From assembly GCA_963575745.1 (NCBI GenBank), contig CAUYUJ010020571.1, positions 418,882-482,881 on the forward strand: a stretch of 64,000 nt of DNA, written 5' to 3'. Below the pieces are notes generated by a model. It saw nothing but the letters and a program-made list of their open reading frames with translations. It was not told the origin of the DNA and did not search any database. Source of the DNA: Prorocentrum cordatum. Its lineage: Eukaryota; Sar; Dinophyceae; Prorocentrales; Prorocentraceae. Below are positions 37,000 to 47,831 of the stretch, in pieces. Position 1 is the stretch's first letter. Every line of letters begins with the position of its first letter. Both the position numbers and the translations under genes were made by a program.

Positions 37000-37740
37000 G
37001 TCAGCTTGGGGAGGGAGCCTGTAGAGTATCGGGATGTGTGTTGAGGACGGGTGGAGTGGAGTAGAGGGAAGGTGTGGAGTGGACGGAGGGTGTGGAGTAG
37101 AATGGGGTTTTCAAGTTCTGCTTGGGGAGGGAGCCTGTTGAGTATCGGGATGTGTGTTGGAGACGGGTGGAGTGGAGCAGACGGAAGGTGTGGAGTGGAC
37201 GGAGGGTGTGGAGTAGGCATGGGGTTTTCAAGTTCAGTTTGGGGAGGGAGCCTGTTGAGTATCGGGATGTGTGTTGGAGACGGGTGGAGTGGAGTAGACG
37301 GAAGGTGTGGAGTGGACGGAGGGTGTGGAGTAGAATGGGGTTTCAAGTTCTGCTTGGGGAGGGAGCCTGTTGAGTATCGGAAGGTGTGTTGGAGACGGGT
37401 GGAGTGGAGTAGACGGAAGGTGTGGAGTGGACGGAGGGTGTGGAGTAGAATGGGGTTTCAAGTTCTGCTTGGGGAGGGAGCCTGTTGAGTATCGGAAGGT
37501 GTGTTGGAGACGGGTGGAGTGGAGTAGACGGAAGGTGTGGAGTGGACGGAGGGTGTGGAGTAGCATGGGATTTTCAAGTTCAGCTTGGGGAGGGAGCCTG
37601 TTGAGTATCGGGAGTGTGTTGGAGACGGGTGGAGTGGAGCAGACGGAAGGTGTGGAGTGGACGGAGGGTGTGGAGTAGAATGGGGTTTTCAAGTTCTGCT
37701 TGGGGAGGGAGCTTGTTGAGTATCGGGAGGTGGCGGCGGC
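37000..37740. repeat. ~116-bp minisatellite, about 7 units
   Basis: GGGGAGGGAGCCTGTTGAGT recurs at about 115-117 base steps (37,009 to 37,700), with GGTGTGGAGTGGACGGAGGG between. Units are nearly identical, implying recent expansion. The minus strand gives a repeating proline-rich peptide, not taken as a gene. Confidence 0.9.
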
Positions 37741-38009
37741 GATGACCATGATGATGATCATGATAAGGATGATGAGTATCCCAGATTATGATAGTGATGA
37801 TGATGATTATGAAGTGCACAAGATAATGATGAGGTGATGGTGATGACGAGTACACATGATGGTGATGATGGTGATGACGTGGGAACGGCTTGGGGGGGCT
37901 TCTGGGGAGGTCCCGCCGGGGCTCTCCGAAAATGCAGGGAAACTATAGTAATTCATATAGGTTTTGAGGTATGAAGGGTTCATGGTGGGTTCAGCGGGCT
38001 ATATATACA

Positions 38010-38039
38010 TATATATGTATATATATATATGTGCATGTG

Positions 38040-38071
<32 letters not shown>

Positions 38072-38135
38072 TGTATGTATGTATGTATGTATGTATGAAT
38101 GTTTGTTTGTATGTATGTATATATATATATATATT
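38010..38135. repeat. TA / TATG microsatellite
   Basis: TATATATAT and TATGTATGTATG tract at the right border of the nested element. Confidence 0.95.
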
Positions 38136-38825
38136 CACAAACAAACGCATTCAATGGGTTGGAATTGCGTTTCCCATAACTCGAATTCCGAATTTCGGGG
38201 GGCGCTGCTTCCCATAATTCAAATTCCGAATTATGGGACACGCGATTTCTTTTGAAAAGCTGCCTCCCTTGGGCTGGAATTGCGCTTCCAATGGCCCCGA
38301 ATCGTGGGAAACGCATTTTCTTTTGAAAAGCCGCATTCGATGGGCTGGAATTGCGATTCGCATAATCCGTATTCCGGATTTCAGGAAACGCAGCGTCGCA
38401 GCATTCGAATTCCGAATTATGGGAAACGCATCCATTGAAAGACCACGCCCACTGGGCTGGAATTGTGTTTCCCATAATTCGGAATTATGTGAAGCGCAGT
38501 TTCCTTTGATCAGCGACATTCGATCGGCTGGAATTGCGCTTCCCAGAATTGGTATTCCGAATGTCGGGGAAGCTGTTTCCCAGAATTCGGAGTCAGAAGT
38601 TATGGAAAGCGCAATTTCCGTCGAACAACCGCACCCAATGAGCTGGAATTGCGTTTCCCATAATTCCGAATTGTGGGAAACGCGATTTCCATTGAAACAC
38701 TTGATTTTCAGCGGCGGGAATTGCGTTCCCCAGCATTCGAATTTCGAATTTTGGAAAGTCGGTTTCACAGGATTCGAATTCCGAGTTGTGGGAAACGCAA
38801 TTTCTTTTGAACCGCAGCATTCGAT

Positions 38826-38880
38826 GGGCTGGAATTGCGTTTCCCATAATTCCGAACTGTGGGAAACGCAATTCCAGCCC
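38826..38880. repeat. Central palindrome and orientation switch point
   Basis: Exact 21-base arms (38,826-38,846 and 38,860-38,880, beginning GGGCTGGAATTGCG and ending CGCAATTCCAGCCC) with a 13-base loop. This is the only place where flanking monomers meet head to head. Confidence 0.9.
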
Positions 38881-41800
38881 AGTGGGTGCGGTTTTTCAAA
38901 GGAAATTGCGCCCCCCATAGTTTAGAATTCGTATTCCGGGAAACGGCGTTTCCCGAAATTCTAACATCGAGTTATGGGAAACGCAATTCCAGCCCATGGA
39001 GTGCTGTTGTGTCAAAGGACATTGTGTGTTCCCGTAATTCGGAATTGTGGGAAACGCAATTCCAGACCAGCGAGTGCGGTTTTCCAATGGAAATTGTGCT
39101 TCCCATAATTCGGAATTCGAATTTTGGGAAGCAGGGTGGCGCGACAATCGGAATTCGATGTATGGGAATAGCAATTCCAGCCAATCGAGAGCGGCTTTTC
39201 AACGGAATTCGCGTTCCCCATAATTCGGAAGTGTTGGAAACGCAATTCCGACCTATTGAGTGCGGCTTATAAATGGAAATTGCGTTTGCCAAACATTCTG
39301 AATCGAAGAACAAGCGAAGCCAGCCCATTGAGTGTGGTTTTTGTCAAAGGAAATTGCGTTTCACACAATCCCGAATTATGGGAAACGCAGCGCCAGCTCA
39401 TCGAGCGTTGCTTGTCAAGGAAAATTGCGTTCCCATAGTTCGCAATTAAGGGAAATGCAAAGCCAACACATCTAGTGCGGCTTTTCAAGGGAGATTGCGT
39501 TTCCCACGATTATTTCTGAATTGCGGGTAACGCAAAGCCAGCCCACCGAGTGCGGTGTGTCAATGGATAATGCGTTTCCCTTAATTCGTCACTGTGAGAA
39601 ACTCAATTCCAGCCCGTTGGGTGTTGCGTTTCAAGAGAAGTTGCGGCCCCCATAAATCGAAATTCTGCGAAGCGCAATTCCAGCCCATGGGGTGCGGTGT
39701 TTCATGGGAAATTGCGTTTCCTATAAATCGGAATTCGAATTCTGTGAAACACCGTTTCCCGGAATTCTGAACTCGACTTATGCGAGGCGCACTTCTGGCC
39801 AATTGGGTGCGGTTTGTCAAAGGAAATTGCGTTTCCCATATTTTGGAATTCGAACTATGGGAAACCGCGTTTCCGGCCATTCAGCATTCGAACTATGGGG
39901 GGCGCAAGTTCAGTAATTTAGATGCGGTTTTTCAATGGAAATTGCGTGCCCCATAATTCGGAATCACGGGAAACTTAATTCCAGCCCATCGAGCGTTGTC
40001 TTTCAAGGGAAATTGCGTTTCCCATAATTCGGAAATTGAATTCTGGGAGACAGCGTTCCCCGACATTCAGAATTCGAATTATGGGAAACGCACTCCCGGT
40101 CCATTGAGTGCGGCTGTTCATGGAGACTTGCGATTCACACAATTCGGAATTATGGGAAACAGAATTCCAGCCCACTGAGTGCTGTTAGTTTCAAGGAAAA
40201 TTGCGTTCCCCATGAATAGGAATTCGAATTATTGGAAACTGCGTCGCCCGAGATGTTGAGATAATTATGAGAGCGCAATTCCAGCTTATCGAGCGTTGTC
40301 TTTCAAGGGACTATGTTTGTTGTTTGTCACATAATTGTGAACCGTTTCCCATAGTGAGTTCTGGGAAACAGCGTTCCCCGACATTCAGAATTCGAATTAT
40401 GGGAAATGCACTTCCAGCCCATTGAGTGCGGCTGTTCATGGAGACTTGCGTTTCACATAATTCGGAACTATGGGAAACACAATTCCAGCCCATTGAGTGC
40501 TGTTAGTTTCAAGGGAAATTGCGTCCCCCATGAATCGGAATTTGAAGTATGGAAAACTGCGTCACCCGAGATGTTGAAATATACTTATGAGAACGCAAGC
40601 CCAGCCCATTGAGTGTTGTCTTTCAAGGGAATATGTTTTTTTTGTCACATAATTCTGAATCGTTTCCCATAGTGAATTCTGCGAAACAGCGTTTCCCGAC
40701 ATTCTGAATTCGAATTCTGGGACATGCAATTCCAGCCCACCGAGTGCTGTTTTTCAAAGGAACTTGTATTTCCCATAATTCAGAATTATGGTAAACGCAA
40801 GTCCAGCCCATTCAGTGTGATTTGTCATTGGAAATTGCGTGCCCCTTAAATCGGAATTCGAATTATGAGAAACAGCGTTTCCAGAAATTCTGAATTCGGA
40901 ATTATAGGGAATTATAGGAAACGCAATTCCAGCACACCGGGTTCGTTTTGTCAAAACAAATTGCGTTTCCAACACTTTGGAATTATGGAATACGCAATTC
41001 CAGCCCATCGAGTGCGGTTCTTTCTTGGGGAATTGCGTCCCCCATGATTCATAATTATGGGAAGCGCAAGTCCAAACCACCGGATGCGGTTGTTCAAAGG
41101 AAAATGTGTGTCCAATAATTCGGAATTTCAATTCTGGGAAACAGCGCATCCCGAAATCCGGAATTCGATGTATGAGAAACGCAATTCCAGCCCATTGAAT
41201 GCGGTGTTTCAATGGAAGTCGCGTTTCCCATAATTCGGAATCGTGGGATGCGCAATTCCAGCCCATCGAGTGCGGTTTTTCAATGGAAATTGCGTTTCCC
41301 ATAATTTTAAATTCAAATGCAGGAAAACCGCATTTCCCGAAATTCGGAGTTCGAGTTATGGGAAACGCAGTTCCAGTCCACCGAGTGTTGTTTTGTCCAA
41401 AGGAAAATGCGTTTCACATAATTCGGAGCGGTGGGAAACGCAGTTCCAGCCCATAGCGCGCGGCTTTTCGAGGGAATTTACGTTTCCCATAATTCGGAAA
41501 TTGAATTCTGAGAAGCAGCGTTTGCCGAAATTCGGAATACGGATTATGGGAAACGCAATTCCAGCCCATCGAGTGGAGTTTTTCAAGGGAAATCGTGTTT
41601 CCCATAATTCGGAATTCGAATTATGGAAAGCCACGTTTCCCGAAATTTTGAATTCGAATTATGGGACAAGCAATTCCAGCCCATCGAGTGCGGTTGTGCC
41701 ACAGGATATTGCGTGCCCATTAGGTGCGGTTTTCCTTTCCAGGGAACTTGTGTTTCCCATGATTAGGAGTTCGAAGTATGGGAAACCGCGTTTCGAATTA

Positions 41801-42429
41801 TGGGTGACGTAGTTCCATACCATTGAGTGAGGTTTTTCAGCGGCAAATGCGTTTCACAGAATTATTGGAAACGTAATTCCAGCCCACTGAGTGCGGTTGT
41901 GTCACGGGAAACTGCATTCCCCATATTTCGGAATTCGAATTCTGTCAAGCCGCGTTTCCCGAATTTCGAAATTCGAGTTATGGAAACGCGATCTCAACCC
42001 TCGAGTGGTGTTTTTCAGAGGAAATTGCGTCACCCAGAATTCGGAATTAGGGGAAACGCACTTCCAGTCCATTGAGTGCGGTGCTTCAAGGGAAATCGCG
42101 TTTCCCATACTTCGGAATCGAATTCTAGGAAACCGCGTTTCCCGAAATTCGGAGTTCGAATTATGGGAAACGCACCTCCAGCCCATTGAGTGCGGTGGTT
42201 CAAGGGAAATTACGTTTCCCACAATTCGGAATTATGGGAAACGCAATTCCAGCCCATTAAGTGCATCTTTTCCATGGAAGTTGTGTTTCACATAACTCGG
42301 AATTCGAATTCTGTGAAATTTTGGGAAACCGCGTTTCCCGAAATTCGAATTCGGATGATGAAACAACGCAATTTCAGCCCATCGAATTCGGTTTGTCAAA
42401 GGAAATCGCGCTTCCCATAATCGGAGTTC

Positions 42430-42553
42430 GAATTATGGGAAACGCGTTTCCCGCGCAATGTGTCCTTGTGGCAGTCGTCCGGGGTTGCGGTTCCCATAAT
42501 ACGCCCTTCTCGAATTCTTGAATCATGGAAAACGCAAGCCTGGACGGCAGCCC
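42430..42553 (-). repeat. Right terminal inverted repeat of the foldback element
   Basis: Contains GCAATGTGTCCTTG (42,454-42,467), complement of the left inner block, and ends with AAACGCAAGCCTGGACGGCA directly before CCCTCCCTAT. Confidence 0.7.
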
Positions 42554-43015
42554 TCCCTATAGGGTCAGCATGTCATAGTGGTCCGAGCAGGTCATCGGGA
42601 TTTTGTAATTGTCGTCACTTTCGGGCTCCTTAAGCCTGAGTCCTGAGGAAGTCTCAGGCGGGAGCCTCGTGTGTGAACGGCGAGGAAGTCTCAAGCGGGA
42701 GCCCCCCTCTCTATGGGGTCTGCATTTTAAGTTGGTAATCCGATAGGACCATCGGGATCTTGCAATCACTTTTGGGCTCCTCAAGCCTGAATCTTGTGGA
42801 AGTCTCAGGCGGGAGCCTCGTCTGTGAGTGTATAGCGGGGAAGTATCAGGCCGCAGCCTCCCTCCCTATGGGGTCCGCACTTCACGTTGGTTATCCGATC
42901 GGGTCCTCGGCAAACTCTATTAGGCAAAGCACTTGAGCACCCCAAAGGGGCACATCACGAGGCGTTCCTCACGTGTCTGTGAATGAGTTGCAAGGAAGTA
43001 TCGGGTGGGCACCCC
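42554..43015 (+). repeat. GAGGAAGTCTCAGGCGGGAG array, right part
   Basis: Continues the left array in the same orientation, starting within the CCCTAT...GGTC segment of the unit. The join of the two parts restores a normal unit if the 8.5-kb element is removed. Confidence 0.8.
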
Positions 43016-43369
43016 TTGCCCAGTCACAACGCGCTCGAAGAGTTCGACAAGAGAGCGGTGGACTCCAGGGCTGAGGCGGAGCAGCTCGCGGAAGAGCTGA
43101 ACTTCGTGCTGCCTCGCGCATGAGCGCGGCCGCGACTACCTCGGCGCCTGCGGGGTTGTCCAAACGGCTTACTCTCGCGCCCCAGCGGCTCGCGGGGTTG
43201 TCCCAACGGCCGCTGCCCCGACGGCTCCACGATTTTGCCATCGGAAGACGCGCCCCTGCTGGGCGCGGCGGCGACGGCGCCGAGGAAAATCGGCATGCGC
43301 CCTCCTGCCAGGGGCCAGTTGCCAGGAGGAAGGAGAGGTGCGCGAGGAAAACAGGCGGGCTGGAGATGA

Positions 43370-43535
43370 GAGGGGGGGGGGGAGAAGGAGGAGGAGGAGG
43401 AGGAGGTGAAGAAGGAGGAGGAGGTGGAGGAGGAGGAGGAAAAGGACGAAGAGGGAGAGGAAACATAGAAAAAAGAGGGTTAGCACGAGGAGGGGGAGAC
43501 GGAGGACGAGGAAGACAAGGATGATGAGGAGGAGG
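43370..43535. repeat. GAG microsatellite
   Basis: GAGGAGGAGGAGG with GGTGAAG interruptions. 43,020-43,370 is GC-rich; a frame there reads RVRQ-like peptides without recognisable domains. Confidence 0.85.
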
Positions 43536-43644
43536 CGCAACACAGGGCGATACGGGGGCTTCGGCCAGGGCGAAATTGAAAAAAACGAAGGTCAATCTTT
43601 ATACCACCTTCTATGCGGGATCCGACCGTCGGAATAATTTGCCG

Positions 43645-44065
43645 CTCCGTCCTTTACCTCAAGGGGGGGGGGCTTCCAAGCTCCTCCCTCCTTTAGCTTA
43701 AAAAAGGGGGGGGACGGTTGGGGTGCTTCCGTAGGGGGGGGGGGTCAAAAGGTGGGGGTAGCCAAACCCTCCTTTTGAAAGGGAGGGGGTCGCTTCCGGA
43801 ATGCGACAGGGGCAGGGGGGAGTTTCCGAGGGGCGGGGAGAAAATAAGAGATGGGGGGCTTCTGGCAGGGGGGTCTCGATGGGGGGGTACCTAAGCCACC
43901 CCTTCCTGTCTGGACACGCAGGGGGAGTAGCTTCCGGAACGGGAAAGGGAGGAGGGGATAGTTTCCAGTCGGCGGAAAAAGAGGACGGGGGGGGCTTCCT
44001 TCCCGCAGGGCAAGTCCAGGGGGGGGGCAGCAAACGGGGGACCCTCACTTTGGGAGTGCGCCACG
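43645..44065. repeat. G-run / CTTCC repeats
   Basis: GGGGGGGGCTTCCAAGCTCC and related units, same family as 30.9-31.3 kb. Confidence 0.7.
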
Positions 44066-44519
44066 GGCGCGCTCAGTCGTTATTATTTTCCCCGCGTGAT
44101 GGCTGGGCGAACGGCTATGGCTTGCGAGTGTATAAGTATCCTCCGCCTTATCATCCTCCGCGTTTCCCATTTACCCCATATCCTACTCCCCCATCGAGCT
44201 CCTCCTCCCCCATCATTGTTTTGGTATTATCCTGTTCCCTCCTTCCCCCTTCCTCCTGGCTGGTGGCTCAGGTCTGGACCCGCTGGTGCCGGTAGAGGAC
44301 ATCCCGCCCGACTTGTACTGGTGCCCAGGCCCTTACAGCGGGACAGCTTGGAACTTTCAGCAGGACTCGGCGGTTCCAAGTTTCCTTCCGTAGTCCTTTT
44401 AGCTCTCGTCTCGTCACCGTCCTCCTCATCTCGTCAGTCGCCCTCCTTCCCTTCCTCCCTCCCTCCCCCTTCGTGTTGCTTCTCCCCCTCTCCATCCCTT
44501 TTTTCTTATAGTCACCTCT

Positions 44520-45060
44520 TCCCTGTCGCACTCCTAGACATGCCTGTAGGGCGGGCCGGGCGTTTCGCCCGACCCTTCTTCACCATTAGTAAGTCCTTGA
44601 GCTCGACATGCGCAACAGCTTCGCAGATGGAGTGCGCGTCGTTTTCAAAATGTGGCTCTCGCCTCAGCGCCGCGCACACTATTTGTGTAAAGTGGTAACG
44701 TACTCAAGGATGGAAGTCGGGTCGTTTTCAAATTGTCTCTCTCGCCTTAGCGCCAAGCAAGCTCGTCTGAAAAGTTTGCAGCGTTTTCGAGGAAATCGCG
44801 GCTCTTTTTCAACATGTGGCTCTCGCTTGAGCGCCGCGCACATTCGTTTAGCGGGTTCGCACGGTCGAAGTCCCAAGAACAGCGTTCTGGCCGGATTTCG
44901 GAGTTTCAGGATGCAAAAGTCACGTTGGTTCGTGGAGCCGAAATCCCAGGAATGGTGTTCTGGCACGGTCCAAGGATGTCACGACGCAACGGTCAAGTTG
45001 ATTCGCGACGCTGAAACACCAGGAATTTGATGCTGGCACGATTGAGTATTCTCAGGCGGA
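44520..45060 (+). repeat. Dispersed repeat D, copy 2
   Basis: Same order and strand as 26,295-26,830: CCCTGTCGCACTCCTAGAC, GTAGGGCGGGCCGGGCGTTT, ~90-bp TTTTCAAAATGTGGCTCTCG units, GGTCGAAGTCCCAAG, CAGGAATGGTGTTCTGGCAC. The tail TTGATGCGTCTTGGGTTTAC appears later at 45,582, so DNA including a TTGGGG minisatellite lies between parts of the copy. Confidence 0.7.
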
Positions 45061-45284
45061 ACTTAGAGGGAGGGTTGATCCAAGAGGCCTACGCCTTTCC
45101 GCCGACCCCGAGCAGAGGTCAGAAGTTCACGGTTGTGGTGGTGGTGAGGTTTCTTAGGATTGTTACGGGCGCGTTTTTCTAGGTCTTGGGAGGTTTCTCT
45201 AGCACATGCTGGCGGTTTGGGGATAAAACGGGGCGAAGGGCGCGACATGTTAGTTGGAGTTACGTGTCATTGGTTTTTCTCGCG

Positions 45285-45480
45285 CCTTCATGGGGCTCTC
45301 TTGGGCTCTCTTCTGCGCCTCTTGCGGAAGGCTGGAAATGTCAGCTGAAGTTGCCCCTCTTTGGCCTTGCGGCCTGGTTGGGGTCGTCTTGGCCCGTCAT
45401 GTGGCCCTTTTGGCCCATTCTGGGGCTTCTCGGGGGTCTCTTGGGCCGTCTTGGAGCAGTTCTGGACATTTTTAGAGCCG
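45285..45480. repeat. TTGGGGCC minisatellite
   Basis: GGGGCTCTCTTGGGCTCTCT and GGGGCTTCTCGGGGGTCTCT-type units interrupting repeat D copy 2. Confidence 0.6.
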
Positions 45481-45604
45481 TTTTGCACGCTGCGTAGACA
45501 AAAGAAGCCATCATGCTGAACGGATACGTCTTCTCAAGAGGAAATTGAAGATGTTTACTTCGTGGGAGAGTTTATTGCAACATCCTTGATGCGTCTTGGG
45601 TTTA

Positions 45605-46134
45605 CACGGGTCCTCCTGCTCCTCCTTTTCCTCCATTATTCGTCCTTGCCCCTTTTATTTGTCATTATCGTCGTCCCCTTGCTCCTCCTCTTCTTTCCTT
45701 TTCTCCTTCTCCTGCCTCCTTTCCCCTCCTCGTTGTACCTTCCCGTCTTCACCAGAGGGGGAGAGGGAGAGCGGGAAGACGGCGGAGGCCGCCTACGCAC
45801 ACTGGCAAAAACCCAGCGTCCAAAGACCTCCCCGAATAGAACCCTCGACACCTGGCTCCTCCTCCTCTTCCTCCTCCTCCTCCTCCTCCTCCTCCTCAAC
45901 CCCTAATCCCTCCTCCCTCCTCCCCCATCCCTCCTTCCTCCTCTTCCGTCCTCCCTCCTCCCTCCTCCCTCCCTCCCTCCCTCCCTCCCTCCCTCCCTCC
46001 CTCCCTCCCTCCTCCTCCTCCTCCTCCTCCTCCTCCTCCTCCTCCTCCTCCTCCTCCTCCTCCTCCTCCTCCTCCTCCTCCTCCTCCTCTTTCTCTTCCT
46101 CCTCCTCCTCCTCCTCCTCCTCCTCTTCCTCCTG
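45605..46134. repeat. Pyrimidine tract, mainly CTC/CCT
   Basis: Near-pure CCTCCTCCT at 45,858-45,898 and 46,010-46,132 plus CCCTCCCTC at 45,965-46,010. It ends directly at the spliced-leader relic. Confidence 0.95.
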
Positions 46135-46155
46135 CCGTAGCCACTTTGGCTCAAG
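46135..46155 (+). other. Relic of the dinoflagellate spliced leader
   Basis: CCGTAGCCACTTTGG followed by CTCAAG matches the known dinoflagellate trans-spliced leader exon except for one T-to-C change at position 10. The next bases are TCGGCGCC, not the GT donor of a spliced-leader RNA gene, so this is the joined form expected in a reverse-transcribed mRNA. No other copy, on either strand, was found in the window. Confidence 0.8.
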
Positions 46156-46239
46156 TCGGCGCCTGAGGGGCACCGGGTCTGCCGCGCCGCGGCTTGCGCA
46201 GCCGATCTTGGTGGCTAAGCAGAGCGAATTCGGGCATTC

Positions 46240-46953
46240 ATGCAGGGAGTCTTTCTGTGGTGTTGCCGCATGCTGTCTGTTATCCTCGGGCTTTTCGAGT
46301 GCACCGAGCAGCAGCGTGAGCGTGGTCGTTACCAGCAGCACGACTTCCAACAGTGCCTTCCGGAGCAGCGCGACATCCGCACCAGGCATCTTCAGCTTCA
46401 AAGCGTGTATCTCCCAGTGCCGCTTGGGGAGGGTCTGGCAGTTCCTGGAGGTGCGCTGCAATTGTTTTTGCTGTATCACCTGTCGTCATCAGCTTTATTG
46501 CGTGTATCTCCCAATCCCGCCAGGGGAGGGTATGACAATGTTTCTGGTGGCGCGGTGCTATTGCTTCTGCTATCTGGTGATGTCGCAAGTTGGCTCTTGG
46601 GCATTTTGTGGAATTGTCTTTGTTCACAATGTTGGCGGGAAGTCGCTCTCAATACGCCTTCTTGTCGGAATGGGAGCGGCTTTCTCACACCACGCGGTCC
46701 CATCGGGCATTGTCAACTATCATGCTGGAGTGGACTAGCGTGGTTGATTGTGCTTGTGCCGAATGGTCATTTTTCCCCGCTCACCGTGCAGAGTGTCACG
46801 GAGAGGTTTTTTTACAGGCTGGTGTTAGTCGGTTTGTTGTCGTGGGGAGTTCCATCAGTGTTCACTCACGTGTGTTACAGGTGGTGCAACCGTGCTGAGG
46901 GACATGATCTATATGGCCAAGGGAGGCAATGGGCGAGGCAGTTCTGGAGGTAG
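46240..46953 (+). CDS. Unrecognised 237-codon frame behind the spliced-leader relic
   Basis: The methionine at 46,240 is the first ATG after the leader relic, 84 bases downstream, and the frame stays open to 46,953. The product is leucine-, cysteine- and tryptophan-rich (for example SGDVASWLLGILWNCLCSQC) and I recognise no domain. Its middle is two ~95-bp direct repeats (about 46,405-46,500 and 46,500-46,590, GCGTGTATCTCCCARTSCCG), which weakens the case for a conserved protein. It may instead be 5' untranslated or decayed cDNA sequence. Confidence 0.25.
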   Translation: MQGVFLWCCRMLSVILGLFECTEQQRERGRYQQHDFQQCLPEQRDIRTRHLQLQSVYLPVPLGEGLAVPGGALQLFLLYHLSSSALLRVSPNPARGGYDNVSGGAVLLLLLSGDVASWLLGILWNCLCSQCWREVALNTPSCRNGSGFLTPRGPIGHCQLSCWSGLAWLIVLVPNGHFSPLTVQSVTERFFYRLVLVGLLSWGVPSVFTHVCYRWCNRAEGHDLYGQGRQWARQFWR

Positions 46954-46959
46954 CGAGCT

Positions 46960-47830
46960 CGGCATCATAAAGTCTTGCAGTTGAGGTTCTCTGCGAGTTA
47001 TGCCAGGCTTGCCCGTTGACCACGTATAGGGGCCGTATCGAGCTTAATCCTACCTGTTTAGTCGCTGTCAACTTGTGGGCTGTATTTGAGATATGGAGAA
47101 GGTCTCGGTTTCCTTTTCTGCAGCTACTGGGTCATCAGGTCCGCCTTCGCTTTCAATCTGTTCCTCGTCTTCCTTGAGGAGTTCAGGGGGCGGCATTGTA
47201 TTGTGACGCTTCGCGTCCGTTCCGATTCCGATTCCTCTTCTTCCTCCTCCGTAGGCATTTTCGCGCAAGTGCCTTGACAGTTGGGCGCGCGGCGGCGCTT
47301 GCGTGCCTGCACTGGCAGACCTCGAGGGGCAGCCCGAGGCAGCCGCGGCGCCGGCTGAAGCGCTGGCTGCCGAGCCAGCGGGTGCGCCAGCTGTTGTTGG
47401 GCCGCTGGTGCCAGAGGAGCCGCCCGCCGCGGGCCGCGCCGCGCTGTCCTGGGCCGAGAAGGCCGCGGCAGCGCGTCCCGCGGTGCCAGCCGAGAGCGCG
47501 GCCACGGCGCGGTGCGCGGACGCGCCTGCCTGGCGGCCCAGGGCCGAGGAGCGGTCGGACGTGCTGGAGGCAGTCGGGAGTGGCTGGGAAGACCTCTCTG
47601 GGAAGCCGGTTTGGCACGCACCGCCACCGCGGGCGCCTGCCAGTGCCCTGGCGTACGGCTGCGGGCCAGACTCGCCACAGGAGACGGCCGGCGGGGCGCC
47701 GGGCTCGTCGGCAGGCAGCGAGGCGGCGGCAAGGCTGGCGAAAAGCGTGGTGGATCTCCTGGCGCTGTTTGTTTTCCACGCGCTGAGGTCCTTGAGGAAG
47801 ACCAGCTTCGCTTCGTTCGGGTACTCCCTG
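46960..47830 (+). other. GC-rich coding-like stretch upstream of the RNase H remnant
   Basis: A frame from 47,303 to 47,860 is alanine/proline-rich (PEEPPAAGRAALSWAEKAAA) and other frames on both strands are also open, as expected from high GC. It may be the N-terminal side of the retroelement whose RNase H follows at 47,832, but I cannot confirm any domain. Confidence 0.25.
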
Positions 47831-47831
47831 G

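Larger units (their letters stand above)
36776..38143. mobile_element. TIR element nested in the foldback element, flanked by TA microsatellites
   Basis: CTGAACCCACCATGAACCCT at 36,835-36,854 is an exact inverted match of 37,975-37,994 (20 of 20). Both ends are bordered by TA-rich microsatellite (36,785-36,829 and 38,000-38,135), as if inserted into one TA tract. The interior holds a ~117-bp minisatellite and GAT-rich sequence. Foldback monomers resume on both sides in the same orientation, so the insertion is younger than the array. No transposase seen. Confidence 0.65.
34054..42553. mobile_element. 8.5-kb foldback-like element: head-to-head arrays of CGTTTCCC monomers with TIRs
   Basis: Left of about 38,853 all ~33 recognisable monomers read CCGCACTCAATGGGCTGGAA then TTGCGTTTCCC; right of it all ~38 read the reverse complement (GGGAAACGCAATTCCAGCCC then ATTGAGTGCGG). 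Termini match in inverted orientation: GGGCAGTCGTTTAGGATTGC at 34,054 versus the complement of 42,525-42,553 (23 of 29 bases). A second, non-monomer block (34,181-34,219; complement of 42,451-42,489) shares CAAGGACACATTGC and matches at 34 of 39. The flank sequence CCCTCCCTAT occurs at both borders, suggesting a 7-10 bp target duplication. Without the nested 1.2-1.4 kb insertion the arms are about 3.4 and 3.7 kb. No transposase is visible, so mobilisation would need a partner. Confidence 0.75.

Noticed and set aside
37001-37761. Proline-rich repeat protein (HPPSTPHLPSTP) or glycine-rich protein
   Set aside because: The 116-bp minisatellite explains both strands; no start or flanking coding signal.
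34174-42295. Many 60-190 residue frames with GNAIPAHRVR or MGWNCVSHNS motifs
   Set aside because: They are the foldback monomer translated on one strand or the other, switching strand at the palindrome.
33525-43015. CRISPR array
   Set aside because: Repeats are degenerate, variable in spacing and eukaryotic in context; spacers are themselves repeats.
46135-46155. Functional spliced-leader RNA gene
   Set aside because: The base after the leader is T, not the GT of the donor, and no Sm-like site is evident downstream.
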